Positions 35,162 to 44,772 of a DNA stretch of 64,000 nt are shown here, one piece after another; positions within the stretch are counted from its first letter, which is position 1, and every line of letters begins with the position of its first letter. The position numbers were made by a program, and so were the translations under genes. A model generated the notes under the pieces. That model did not search any database. It had not been told where the DNA came from and saw nothing but the letters and a program-made list of their open reading frames with translations. Source of the DNA: Aeromicrobium sp. (lineage in GTDB: Bacteria > Actinomycetota > Actinomycetes > Propionibacteriales > Nocardioidaceae); assembly GCA_025965435.1 (NCBI GenBank), contig JAOPWZ010000116.1:1-64000 (forward strand), read 5' to 3'.

Positions 35162-36390
35162 GCGAGCACGAGAGCGTCCGCCTCGACAGCATCGAGCGCG
35201 CGATCGAGGACTTCCGCACGGGCAAGGCGATCGTGGTCGTCGATGACGAGAACCGCGAGAACGAGGGCGACATCATCTTCGCCGCGAGCAAGGCGACGCC
35301 CGAGCTCATGGCCTTCCTGGTGCGCTACTCCAGCGGCCTGATCTGCGCGCCCATCACCGGCGAGATCCTCGATCGCCTCGCGATCCCGCTCATGACGCCG
35401 CACAACCGCGAGAAGATGCGGACCGCGTACACCGTCTCGATCGATGCGCGGGACGGCATCACGACCGGCATCTCCGCCGCCGACCGGGCTCGCACCTGCC
35501 GGGTGCTCGCCGACTCGGCGACCGAGCCGTTCGAGCTCAACCAGCCGGGCCACATCATCCCGCTGCGGGCCAAGCCCGGGGGAGTGCTCGAGCGCGCCGG
35601 CCACACCGAGGCGGCCGTCGACTTCGCCCGGCTCGCCGGCCTGACGCCTGCCGGGGTGATCGGTGAGGTGCTCAACGACGACGGCACGCTGATGAGGGCG
35701 CCCCAGCTGCGGGAGTTCGCCGACGAGCACGACATCGCGCTGGTCTCGATCGAGGACCTGCAGATCTACCGGCGCCTGCACGAGTCGCAGGTCGACCGTC
35801 TCGCGACGACCCGTCTGCCGACCGAGTTCGGAGAGTTCACGGCGCACGGCTACCGCGACCGCATCGAGGGATCCGAGCACATCGCCTTGATCCACGGCGA
35901 TCCCGGCACCCAGGACGTGCTGGTCCGCATCCACTCCGAGTGCCTCACCGGTGACGTGTTCGGCTCCCGTCGCTGCGACTGCGGGCCGCAGCTCGAGCTG
36001 TCGATGACGGAGATCACCGCAGCGGGCGCCGGCATCGTCGTGTACCTGCGCGGCCACGAGGGACGCGGCATCGGCCTGCTGCACAAGCTGCGTGCGTATG
36101 CGCTGCAGGACGCCGGCAGCGACACCGTCGACGCCAACCTCGAGCTGGGCTTCGGCGAGGACGAGCGCGACTACGCCGCCGGCGCGCAGATCCTGCGTGA
36201 CCTGGGCGTCACGTCGGTCCGTCTGCTGACCAACAACCCCGGCAAGACCACGGCCCTCGAGGCGTACGGGGTCAAGGTCAGCGAGCGACTTCCCCTGGTC
36301 ATCGCCCCGACCGAGGACAGCCTGCGATACCTGCAGACCAAGGCCGAGCGCATGGGCCACGATCTTCCCGGACTGGAGAACCTGTCATGA
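35158..36390 (+). CDS. ribBA: Bifunctional 3,4-DHBP synthase / GTP cyclohydrolase II
   Basis: [63 protein letters not shown]. Confidence 0.97.
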   Translation: MSEHESVRLDSIERAIEDFRTGKAIVVVDDENRENEGDIIFAASKATPELMAFLVRYSSGLICAPITGEILDRLAIPLMTPHNREKMRTAYTVSIDARDGITTGISAADRARTCRVLADSATEPFELNQPGHIIPLRAKPGGVLERAGHTEAAVDFARLAGLTPAGVIGEVLNDDGTLMRAPQLREFADEHDIALVSIEDLQIYRRLHESQVDRLATTRLPTEFGEFTAHGYRDRIEGSEHIALIHGDPGTQDVLVRIHSECLTGDVFGSRRCDCGPQLELSMTEITAAGAGIVVYLRGHEGRGIGLLHKLRAYALQDAGSDTVDANLELGFGEDERDYAAGAQILRDLGVTSVRLLTNNPGKTTALEAYGVKVSERLPLVIAPTEDSLRYLQTKAERMGHDLPGLENLS

Positions 36391-36857
36391 GCGGTGCAGG
36401 AGCGCCCGATCTGACGATCGACGCAGCCGGAGCCACGGTCGTGATCGTGGCCTCGAGCTGGCACACGCAGGTCATGGACGGCCTGATCGCCGGTGCGCAG
36501 GCCGCACTCGCCGACGCCAACGTCACCGACGTGAGCCTCGTGCGGGCGCCCGGGTCGTTCGAGCTGCCGATCCTGTGCCAGGCCTACGCGCGTCAGGGCT
36601 GTGACGCCGTCATCGCCCTCGGTGTCATCATCCGCGGTGGCACGCCGCACTTCGAGTACGTCTCGGCGGCCGCGACCGATGGACTGAACCGGGTGGCGCT
36701 CGACACGGGCGTGCCGATCGGCTTCGGCTTGCTGACGACCGACGACGAGGCGCAGGCCCTGGACCGGGCCGGCCTGGCCGGCTCCCGCGAGGACAAGGGA
36801 CGTGAGGCCGTCGAGGCCGCACTGTCCACCTGGAACGTCCTGCGCACCCTCGCGTGA
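36387..36857 (+). CDS. ribH: 6,7-dimethyl-8-ribityllumazine synthase
   Basis: [38 protein letters not shown]. Confidence 0.95.
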   Translation: MSGAGAPDLTIDAAGATVVIVASSWHTQVMDGLIAGAQAALADANVTDVSLVRAPGSFELPILCQAYARQGCDAVIALGVIIRGGTPHFEYVSAAATDGLNRVALDTGVPIGFGLLTTDDEAQALDRAGLAGSREDKGREAVEAALSTWNVLRTLA

Positions 36858-36879
36858 CGCACCGATAGACTCCATGGCG

Positions 36880-37143
36880 ATGAAGACCTTCGATGACCTC
36901 TTTGCCGAGCTGACCGACAAGGCAGCCCAGCGCCCCGAGGGCTCGCGCACCGTCGCCGAGCTCGATGCCGGCGTCCACTCGATCGGCAAGAAGCTCGTCG
37001 AGGAGGCCGCCGAGTCGTGGATGGCCGCCGAGCACGAGGGAGCCGAGCGGACCGCTGAGGAGATCAGCCAGCTGCTCTACCACGCGCAGGTCATGATGAT
37101 CGCCTCCGGCATCACGCTCGACGACGTCTACGCGCATCTGTGA
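36880..37143 (+). CDS. hisE: Phosphoribosyl-ATP pyrophosphatase (start 36880 or 36874)
   Basis: [53 protein letters not shown]. Confidence 0.95.
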   Translation: MKTFDDLFAELTDKAAQRPEGSRTVAELDAGVHSIGKKLVEEAAESWMAAEHEGAERTAEEISQLLYHAQVMMIASGITLDDVYAHL

Positions 37144-37225
37144 CGGATCGGCCGGCGCCCTCCCCGAGCCGCTGACCGGTCCGTGCCTCCGCCGCCAGTC
37201 ACAGAACTTCTGAGAAGAGAACCCG

Positions 37226-38071
37226 ATGCTCAAGATCGCCGTACCCAACAAGGGCGCCCTGGCCGAGGCCGCCGCCCAGATGCTTGCCGAGGCCGGCTAC
37301 CGCCAGCGCCGCAACGCCAAGGACCTCGTCACGCTGGACCCCGAGAACGATGTCGAGTTCTTCTACCTGCGCCCGCGTGACATCGCGATCTACGTGGGGG
37401 AGGGCACGCTGGACGTCGGGATCACCGGCCGCGACCTGCTGCTCGACTCCGGCGCGCACGCGGTGGAGAACGTCGAGCTGGGCTTCGGCGCCTCGACCTT
37501 CCGGTTCGCCGGTCCCGTCGGCAAGCTGTCGAGCGTCGGCGACCTGCAGGGTCTGCGCATCGCGACGTCGTACGAGGGCATCGTCGGCGCCTACCTCGCC
37601 GAGCGCGGCATCACGGCCGACGTCGTGCGGCTCGACGGTGCCGTCGAGTCGTCGATCCGCCTCGGTGTCGCCGACGCGATCGCGGATGTCGTGGAGACCG
37701 GGAGCACCCTGCGGCAGGCCGACCTCGAGGTGTTCGGCGAGCCGATCCTGTCGTCGGAGGCCGTGCTCATCACGCAGCAGGATGCGGCCGAGCCGGTCGG
37801 CTTCGACGTGTTCAAGCGGCGGCTCGACAGCGTCATCGTGGCGCGGACGTACGTCATGATGGACTACGACATCCGGGTCGACCAGGTCGACCGTGCCGTC
37901 GAGCTGACGCCGGGCATCGAGTCGCCGACGGTGTCCCCGCTGCACCGCGAGGGATGGGTCGCGGTGCGCTCGATGGTGCCGCGCGACGGGGCCCAGAAGA
38001 TCATGGACCAGCTCTACCAGCTGGGTGCCCGCGGCATCCTGGTCACGGACATCCTCGCGTGCCGGATCTGA
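37226..38071 (+). CDS. hisG: ATP phosphoribosyltransferase
   Basis: MLKIAVPNKGALAEAAAQMLAEAGY, DVGITGRDLL; C-terminal ACT-like regulatory domain. Confidence 0.97.
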   Translation: MLKIAVPNKGALAEAAAQMLAEAGYRQRRNAKDLVTLDPENDVEFFYLRPRDIAIYVGEGTLDVGITGRDLLLDSGAHAVENVELGFGASTFRFAGPVGKLSSVGDLQGLRIATSYEGIVGAYLAERGITADVVRLDGAVESSIRLGVADAIADVVETGSTLRQADLEVFGEPILSSEAVLITQQDAAEPVGFDVFKRRLDSVIVARTYVMMDYDIRVDQVDRAVELTPGIESPTVSPLHREGWVAVRSMVPRDGAQKIMDQLYQLGARGILVTDILACRI

Positions 38072-38472
38072 GGACGTTCCGCCCCGGCGGCGCGCGCATC
38101 GTCTCGTACGCCGTCGCGGTCATCATGCTCGGGCTGACGGCGGTCATCGCCTTCGCGCTGCCCGACGAGATCGCCTTCACGACCGCCGAGACGGTCACGC
38201 TGTGGATCATCATCATCGCGGTGCTGGTCCTGCTCCACGGGGTCGGCCGCAGCTTCGTGAAGGCGACGGACACCGGCATCGAGGTGCTGAACGGGTACCG
38301 CCGCCGTCAGCTGGCCTGGACCGAGGTCGAGGGCATCGCGATGAACACCGGCGCCCCGTGGCCGACCCTCGTCACGAAGGACGACGAGCGGATCATGCTG
38401 TTCGCGATCCAGGGCACCGACGGCAGGTACGCCCGCGAGGCCGTCGCCTACCTGCGCGGACGGGTGCGATGA
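38059..38472 (+). CDS. PH-domain membrane protein
   Basis: Two TM helices followed by DTGIEVLNGYRRRQLAWTEVEGIAMNTG. Confidence 0.8.
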   Translation: MPDLRTFRPGGARIVSYAVAVIMLGLTAVIAFALPDEIAFTTAETVTLWIIIIAVLVLLHGVGRSFVKATDTGIEVLNGYRRRQLAWTEVEGIAMNTGAPWPTLVTKDDERIMLFAIQGTDGRYAREAVAYLRGRVR

Positions 38473-38948
38473 CCCACGGACACGACCGGTCGCTGGCCGG
38501 CCCGCAGTTCCCCGGCGACGACGGAACGGTCTATCCGGAGCTTGCCGCGGCGTTCGGCGACGACATCGCCGTGCTGCAGGCCTTGCCCACCGTCCGGGTG
38601 TTCGTGCCGATCGTCGCGCTGCTCGGCGAGACGCCGGCCGAGGGGGACAAGAACGCCGACATGGCGGCGGTCCTCATGACCGGTGCCGACGGCCGTCAGG
38701 CGCTGCTCGCGTTCAGCAGCGTCGCGACCATGGCCGTATGGGACCCGCAGGCCCGTCCCGTCCCGATTCTGGGCAAGGACGCCGCCCGCGCGACCCTCGA
38801 CGAGGGTGCCTCGGCGATCCTGGTCGATCTGGGCAACCCGACGTTCACGGTGATCGAGAGCGATGACGTCCAGCACCTCGCCGCGGGCCACCGCCTCGTG
38901 CGGAGTGCTGCGGGCACCGCCTGGATCAGCGCGCCGCCGAGCAGCTGA
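38469..38948 (+). CDS. SseB N-terminal-domain-like protein
   Basis: VRVFVPIVALLG..NADMAAVLMTGADGRQALLAFSSVATMAVWDPQARPVPILGKDAA; ATGA overlap with previous gene. Confidence 0.75.
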   Translation: MTHGHDRSLAGPQFPGDDGTVYPELAAAFGDDIAVLQALPTVRVFVPIVALLGETPAEGDKNADMAAVLMTGADGRQALLAFSSVATMAVWDPQARPVPILGKDAARATLDEGASAILVDLGNPTFTVIESDDVQHLAAGHRLVRSAAGTAWISAPPSS

Positions 38949-39953
38949 CTAGCTCGCGGCGACGCTGCGGACGTCGCGCAGCGGCACCGTGATGTGCACG
39001 TTGCCGTCGTGGCGCTCGACCCGGGCGACGAAGCCGGCCTGGCCGACGGATCGCAGCAGCTTGTCGTTCGAGCCGGCCGTGACGAAGGTCAGCCGGGCGG
39101 CGCCCTCCTGCTTGGCGACCCCTGCCGCGTACTTGACCACGCGGGTGCCCAGACCGTGGCCCTGCCAGACGTCCTCGATGATGAGCTGGAAGGTCCAGGT
39201 CGCGTCGAGGTGCTCGAGCACGCCGTGGCCGACGACGTCGTGGCCCATCTGCACCACGATGGCGGTGCCGGTGTCGGGCACGACGAGGCGTCGAGCCATC
39301 CGGGTGGTCATCGGCATCTTGAGCGGCACCTGGTACCGGTTGTACAAGGTATCGACGCTGCACCGTTCGTGCAGGGCCGAGACGGCCTCGATGTCGGCGA
39401 GCGTCGCCCGACGGACGACCGGCTCGGCCGTGCCCGGCGACGGGGTGATGAGCGGGACGTCGTTGCCGGCATCGCTGACCAGCGACAGCAGCGCCTGCGC
39501 GCGGGTCCGCTCGACCGGGGTGAACGGGATCGCGCGGGTGATGCGGAGCTCGGAGCCGCTGCGATGCGTCAGCACCAGGACGTCGTGGCCCGTGTAGTCG
39601 GCGACATCAGGGGGTTCGGTCTCCAGCAGCTCGCGCAGGACCTCCTCGACGTCCCGCTCCTCCTCGAGGATCTGGTGGACGCCCCGCAGGTAGCGAGTCG
39701 GCGGGTCGGTCAGCGACGAGTCGGTGACCCGGGTGGCCGACACCGCCGACCCCCCGGCCGCGGCGAACAGCTCGGCGACCCTGACGTCGGTCCAGCCGTC
39801 GGGTGCGCTGACGACGAACTCGTCCGTCACCCGCGGTGTCGTCGCCAGGACCTGGAGGGCGACGATGTTGAGGTCGGCGCGGCCGCAGGCCAGCGCGATC
39901 TCGGCCAGCATCCCGGGCCGGTCGTGAAGAGTTGTCCGTACGCGCCACTGCAT
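38949..39953 (-). CDS. ACT domain-GNAT acetyltransferase fusion protein
   Basis: N-terminal ACT-like RTTLHDRPGMLAEIALACGRADLNI; C-terminal GNAT-like VWQGHGLGTRVVKYAAGVAKQEGAARLTF; start ATG (39953) or GTG (39959). Confidence 0.8.
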   Translation of the reverse strand: MQWRVRTTLHDRPGMLAEIALACGRADLNIVALQVLATTPRVTDEFVVSAPDGWTDVRVAELFAAAGGSAVSATRVTDSSLTDPPTRYLRGVHQILEEERDVEEVLRELLETEPPDVADYTGHDVLVLTHRSGSELRITRAIPFTPVERTRAQALLSLVSDAGNDVPLITPSPGTAEPVVRRATLADIEAVSALHERCSVDTLYNRYQVPLKMPMTTRMARRLVVPDTGTAIVVQMGHDVVGHGVLEHLDATWTFQLIIEDVWQGHGLGTRVVKYAAGVAKQEGAARLTFVTAGSNDKLLRSVGQAGFVARVERHDGNVHITVPLRDVRSVAAS

Positions 39954-40301
39954 GCCCACATCGTGCAGCAGGGATCTTGCGCTGCCGCGTCGTCCGTGTT
40001 TCGGCGGTGCAACATCGGCCGCGGCGGCCGCCGCCACGTCCGGGCGCGTCGATTTCGCAACCGGGTGCCGTCGCTGGTAGCCTTGAGGCCGAAGTGGAGT
40101 CACCTCCCACCTGCACGGTTCACGACTGTGGGGTAAGCCAGATGTGTTGCCTGCGGTGCAGACCGCGTGCAAGAGGTCAATGGTTGCGCACTTTCCGGCG
40201 TGAGTCGGGAATGTGGCGTTGGTGGCGTCCGTTTCGTACGGGGGCCACTTTTCTTTTTCCCGGAAATGTCCGTGGCCCTCCACACGACCCCAGGAGGATC
40301 C

Positions 40302-40991
40302 ATCACCACAGAGCTGCGCGTCAACGACCGAATCCGAGTGCCCGAAGTACGCCTCGTCGGTCCTGGCGGTGAACAGGTCGGCATCGTTCGTATCGAAGAT
40401 GCCCTGCGACTGGCGGCGGAAGCCGACCTCGATCTCGTCGAGGTGGCGCCCACAGCTCGTCCGCCCGTCTGCCGTCTCATGGACTACGGCAAGTTCAAGT
40501 ACGAGACCGCACAGAAGGCACGCGAGTCCCGCCGCAACCAGACCAACACCATCATCAAAGAGATGAAGTTGCGTCCGAAGATCGATCAGCACGACTACGA
40601 CACCAAGAAGGGTCACGTCGTCCGATTCCTCAAGGCCGGCGACAAGGTCAAGATCACCATCATGTTCCGTGGCCGCGAGCAGCACCGCCCCGAGCTGGGC
40701 TACCGCCTGCTGCAGCGCCTGGCCGCCGACGTCGAGGATCTCGGTTTCATCGAGTCCAACGCCCGTCAGGACGGCCGCAACATGACGATGGTGCTCGGTC
40801 CGCACAAGAAGAAGTCCGAGGCCCAGGCCGAGGTCAAGGCCGAGAAGGTCAAGAGCATGGACGCGAAGGCAGCCGACAAGGCAGCCGAAGAGGCCGAGGT
40901 CAAGGCCCATCGCGAGGCCGCCCAGGCGGTCGCCACACCCAAGAAGCCACGTCGTCGTTCAGAGAACCTCGACCCAGACATGGAGGCATAA
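40302..40991 (+). CDS. infC: Translation initiation factor IF-3, probable AUC start codon
   Basis: [43 protein letters not shown] at 40292-40297; upstream residues in the ORF do not resemble IF-3. Confidence 0.93.
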   Translation: MTTELRVNDRIRVPEVRLVGPGGEQVGIVRIEDALRLAAEADLDLVEVAPTARPPVCRLMDYGKFKYETAQKARESRRNQTNTIIKEMKLRPKIDQHDYDTKKGHVVRFLKAGDKVKITIMFRGREQHRPELGYRLLQRLAADVEDLGFIESNARQDGRNMTMVLGPHKKKSEAQAEVKAEKVKSMDAKAADKAAEEAEVKAHREAAQAVATPKKPRRRSENLDPDMEA

Positions 40992-41185
40992 TGCCGAAGT
41001 TCAAGCCCCACTCGGGGATGAAGAAGCGCGTCAAGGTCACGGGCAGCGGCAAGCTCCGTCGTGAGCAGACCAACCGTCGCCACCTGCTCGAGGTCAAGTC
41101 GTCCTCGCGCAAGCGGCGCCTCGAGGGCTCCACGGCCGTCTCGAAGGCCGATGTGCCCCGCGTGAAGAAGATGCTCGGTCTCTGA
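40991..41185 (+). CDS. rpmI: 50S ribosomal protein L35
   Basis: [34 protein letters not shown]. Confidence 0.98.
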   Translation: MPKFKPHSGMKKRVKVTGSGKLRREQTNRRHLLEVKSSSRKRRLEGSTAVSKADVPRVKKMLGL

Positions 41186-41242
41186 CCGCGTTCCACCCCT
41201 CCCACGGACTAGCAAGTCCACTGATTCTTAAGGAGAACTGAG

Positions 41243-41635
41243 ATGGCACGCGTCAAGCGCTCAGTCAATGCACAGAAGAAGCGCCGTCAGACACTCGAGC
41301 GAGCTGCGGGCTACCGCGGTCAGCGCTCACGGCTGTACCGCAAGGCCAAGGAGCAGGTCACTCACTCGCTGGTCTACAGCTACCGTGACCGCAAGGCCAA
41401 GAAGGGCGACTTCCGTCGTCTCTGGATCCAGCGCATCAACGCTGCGGTCCGCGCCGAGGGCATGACGTACAACCGCTTCATCCAGGGCCTCAAGGCCGCT
41501 GGTGTCGAGGTCGACCGCAAGATCCTGGCCGAGCTGGCCGTCAACGAGCCGGCCGCGTTCTCGGCCCTCGTGCAGACCGCGAAGGACAACCTTCCGGCCG
41601 ACGTCAACGCTCCGAAGGACGGCGCCGCGGCCTGA
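41243..41635 (+). CDS. rplT: 50S ribosomal protein L20
   Basis: [39 protein letters not shown]. Confidence 0.98.
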   Translation: MARVKRSVNAQKKRRQTLERAAGYRGQRSRLYRKAKEQVTHSLVYSYRDRKAKKGDFRRLWIQRINAAVRAEGMTYNRFIQGLKAAGVEVDRKILAELAVNEPAAFSALVQTAKDNLPADVNAPKDGAAA

Positions 41636-41654
41636 CCGCGGTACCTCAACAGAG

Positions 41655-42503
41655 TTGAACCACCACGACGTGGCGAGTCCTCCACCCGATCCCGGGCCAG
41701 GCGAGCTCACCGTCCGCTCAGGACGCGTGAAGCACGCCAGGAGGCTCGCCACTCGTGCGTTCCGGGCCGAGCAGCGCGAGTTCCTCGCCGAGGGTCCCCA
41801 AGCGGTGCGGGAAGCCCTCGCGCACGGCGGTGCCGTGCTTGAGGTCTTCGCCACGGTCGACGCGACGAAGCAGCACACCGACCTCGTCGCGGCCGCACGT
41901 CGCGGCGACGGCACGTGGCACGTCGTGACCGACGACGTCGTTGAGGCGATGACCGACACGGTCCAGCCACAGGGTGTCGTTGCCCGGTGCGCGATGCTCG
42001 ACCGGCCCCTGGCGGCATTGCTGGACCGGGATCCCTCGTTCCTGGTCGTGTGCGCCGACATCCGCGATCCCGGCAACGCCGGTGCGGTGATCCGCTGCGC
42101 CGACGCCGCCGGAGCCCACGGGGTGGTGTTCGTCGGCGACAGCGTCGACCCGTACAACCCCAAGTCGGTGCGCGCCACGGTCGGCAGCATCTTCCACGTG
42201 CCGATCGTCGTGGCCCGCGACATCCCCGCCTCGCTGGCGGCCCTGCAGGAGGCCGGGCTGGTCGTGCTGGCCGCGGACGGCAAGGGCGACGTCGGCCTCT
42301 TCGACGACTCACTCGACCTGTCGGTCCCCACGGCCTGGCTCATGGGCAACGAGGCGTGGGGCCTGCCCGACGACGTCCGGGCGCTGTGCGACTCGGTCGT
42401 CGCGGTGCCGATCTTCGGCCGCGCCGAGAGCCTCAACCTCGCGACGGCCGCGGCCGTCTGTCTCTACGCGACCGCCCGCGCTCGGGTGGGTCGGTCCGGA
42501 TGA
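41655..42503 (+). CDS. TrmH/SpoU family RNA methyltransferase
   Basis: SGRVKHARRLATRAFRAEQREFLAEGPQAV, DIRDPGNAGAVIRCADAAGAHGVVF, AWLMGNEAWGL; TTG start proposed. Confidence 0.9.
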   Translation: MNHHDVASPPPDPGPGELTVRSGRVKHARRLATRAFRAEQREFLAEGPQAVREALAHGGAVLEVFATVDATKQHTDLVAAARRGDGTWHVVTDDVVEAMTDTVQPQGVVARCAMLDRPLAALLDRDPSFLVVCADIRDPGNAGAVIRCADAAGAHGVVFVGDSVDPYNPKSVRATVGSIFHVPIVVARDIPASLAALQEAGLVVLAADGKGDVGLFDDSLDLSVPTAWLMGNEAWGLPDDVRALCDSVVAVPIFGRAESLNLATAAAVCLYATARARVGRSG

Positions 42504-42552
42504 CGCGATGCGGTTCGGCAGAACTGGTCCATCGGTACTAGATTCACTGCCC

Positions 42553-43611
42553 ATGCAGCCTGCCCAGCAGACGGTCTTCGACGACTACCCGGACGGCGTC
42601 ATCATCGCCGGTGCGGATGGGATCGTCGAGTACGTCAATGCGCGGATCAAGGTCATGGCGCGGGCCGAGGGCGACGAGATGCTCGGCATGCACCTGTCCG
42701 ACGCCGTCCCGTTCGACGACCTCAACGGCAACTCGTGGTTCGACTGCACACGGCCCTACGACGGCCTCAACATCCGCACCCGCACCTCCGAGTCGTCGTG
42801 GTGGTCGCCCAGGGGCAGCGAGTACCTGATCACCGCCAGCCTGGTCAGGCAGCGGCGCGGGGGACCGGTGCAACGCGTCATCGTGAGCGTGCGCAACGCC
42901 CGCATCCGCAACCTGGCCGACCGTGAGCGGTCCGACCTCGTGGCCACGGTCGCCCACGAGCTGCGCTCGCCTCTCACCGGCATCAAGGGGTTCACCTCGA
43001 CGCTTCTGACCAAGTGGGACAAGTTCTCCGAGGAGCAGCGGCAGCTGATGCTGGAGACGGTGGACGCCGATGCCGACCGGCTCAGCCGGCTCATCACCGA
43101 GCTGCTTGACGCCGCTCGCATCGACGCCGGACGGCTCACGCTGAAGCGCGGACCGGTCCGGCTCGCGGAGGTCGTGCGCCACGTGCTCACGAACGTCTCC
43201 GGCGGCGCCACCGAGCCGTTCGAGATCAGCATCACCGACGACGTAGACCTGATCTGGGGCGACAGCGACCGGATCCACCAGGTCGTCACCAACCTGGTCG
43301 AGAACGCGATGCGCCACGGCTTCGGGCTGCGCGAGATCGTCGTGCAGAACACCCGTCGGGCCAATCCGGGGGCCGGTGTGTCCCTGGAGGTCCACGACAA
43401 CGGTCCGGGCATCCCGGTCGAGATGCGGCAACGGGTGTTCAGCCGGTTCTGGCGGTCCGGTCCCGGTGCCGGCAGCGGGCTCGGCATGTACATCGTGCGA
43501 GGCATCGTCGAGGAGCACGGGGGGACGATCGAGATCCGTGACGCCGACGGCGGGGGCGCCCTGATCCGGGTGTGGTTCCCCATCAACGAGCCGGACTCGA
43601 TGTCCGACTGA
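42553..43611 (+). CDS. PAS domain sensor histidine kinase (orphan)
   Basis: PAS-like N-terminus, H-box VATVAHELRSPLTGIKGF, N-box NLVENAMRHG, G-box DNGPGIPVE/GSGLGMYIVRGIVEEHGG; start 42553 preferred over 42508. Confidence 0.88.
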   Translation: MQPAQQTVFDDYPDGVIIAGADGIVEYVNARIKVMARAEGDEMLGMHLSDAVPFDDLNGNSWFDCTRPYDGLNIRTRTSESSWWSPRGSEYLITASLVRQRRGGPVQRVIVSVRNARIRNLADRERSDLVATVAHELRSPLTGIKGFTSTLLTKWDKFSEEQRQLMLETVDADADRLSRLITELLDAARIDAGRLTLKRGPVRLAEVVRHVLTNVSGGATEPFEISITDDVDLIWGDSDRIHQVVTNLVENAMRHGFGLREIVVQNTRRANPGAGVSLEVHDNGPGIPVEMRQRVFSRFWRSGPGAGSGLGMYIVRGIVEEHGGTIEIRDADGGGALIRVWFPINEPDSMSD

Positions 43612-43668
43612 GGGTCACTAGACTGACCGGGTCGATAGACAGACAGCTCTTCGAAAGACAGGTTTGAC

Positions 43669-44772
43669 GTGTCCGCCCCCAACTCCTCGTACGACCCGGT
43701 GGAGGTCACCCCTCTGCGATCCGACGAGATCGACCGCATGCGCGACGAGGCCCTCGCGGCGATCGCGGCGGCCGTCACGCTGGACGACCTCAAGCAGGTC
43801 CGCATCGACCATGTCGGTGACCGCTCGCCGATCGCCCTCGCCAACCGCGAGATCGGCGCGTTGCAGCCCCAGGCGCGCAAGGAGGCCGGCCAGCGGGTCG
43901 GTCAGGCCCGCGGCGCGATCAACCAGGCGCTCGCTGCGCGCACCGCCGAGCTGGAGGAGGCGGAGGAGCAGCAGGCGCTCGTCACCGAGGCCGTCGACGT
44001 CACCCTGCCGTGGGACGTCCAGCCGATCGGCGCCCGCCACCCCGTCACGACCCTGTCCGAGCACATCGCCGACATCTTCGTCGCGATGGGCTGGGAGATC
44101 GCCGAGGGCCCCGAGGTCGAGGCCGAGTGGCTCAACTTCGATGCGCTGAACCTCGGTCCCGATCATCCGGCGCGGACGATGCAGGACACGTTCTGGGTGA
44201 CGCCCGAGCGCGCGGCGATGGTGCTGCGCACCCACACGTCGCCGGTGCAGGCCCGCACGATGCTGACCCGCACGCCTCCCATCTACGTCGCGTGCCCCGG
44301 CCGGGTGTTCCGCACCGACGAGCTCGACGCGACCCACTCGCCGGTGTTCCACCAGGTCGAGGGCCTCGCGATCGACGAGGGCCTGTCGATGGCCCACCTC
44401 AAGGGCACGCTCGACCACTTCGCCCAGGCCATCTACGGCGACGGCATGACCACACGGTTCCGTCCGTCGTACTTCCCGTTCACCGAGCCGAGCGCCGAGA
44501 TGGACCTGCTCTGCTACGTGTGCCACAACGAGCCCGATGCCGTGGCGGCGTGCCGCACCTGCAAGGGCGAGGGCTGGGTCGAGTGGGGCGGTTGCGGGGT
44601 GGTCAATCCGCGGGTGCTGATCGCCTGTGGCATCGACCCGGAGCGGTACTCCGGCTTCGCCTTCGGCATCGGCATCGATCGCACCATCACGTCCCGCTAC
44701 GACATCGCCGACCTGCGCGACCTGTTCGACGGCGACATCCGTTTCACCGAACCGTTCGGAGTCGAGCTGTAA
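43669..44772 (+). CDS. pheS: Phenylalanine--tRNA ligase alpha subunit
   Basis: HPVTTLSEHIADIFVAMGWEIAEGPEVE, FWVTPERAAMVLRTHTSPVQARTML, GFAFGIGIDR. Confidence 0.97.
   Translation: MSAPNSSYDPVEVTPLRSDEIDRMRDEALAAIAAAVTLDDLKQVRIDHVGDRSPIALANREIGALQPQARKEAGQRVGQARGAINQALAARTAELEEAEEQQALVTEAVDVTLPWDVQPIGARHPVTTLSEHIADIFVAMGWEIAEGPEVEAEWLNFDALNLGPDHPARTMQDTFWVTPERAAMVLRTHTSPVQARTMLTRTPPIYVACPGRVFRTDELDATHSPVFHQVEGLAIDEGLSMAHLKGTLDHFAQAIYGDGMTTRFRPSYFPFTEPSAEMDLLCYVCHNEPDAVAACRTCKGEGWVEWGGCGVVNPRVLIACGIDPERYSGFAFGIGIDRTITSRYDIADLRDLFDGDIRFTEPFGVEL

Noticed and set aside
39960-40910. Upstream part of the 653-aa minus ORF (38949..40910)
   Set aside because: Lies antisense to infC and its leader; the ACT-GNAT protein plausibly starts at 39953 or 39959
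41206-41219. GGACT-AGCA-AGTCC hairpin between rpmI and rplT
   Set aside because: Only a 5-bp stem; could be an L20-type regulatory element but too weak to claim
43612-43668. T-box or attenuator upstream of pheS
   Set aside because: Leader is under 60 nt with no T-box motif or Phe-rich peptide
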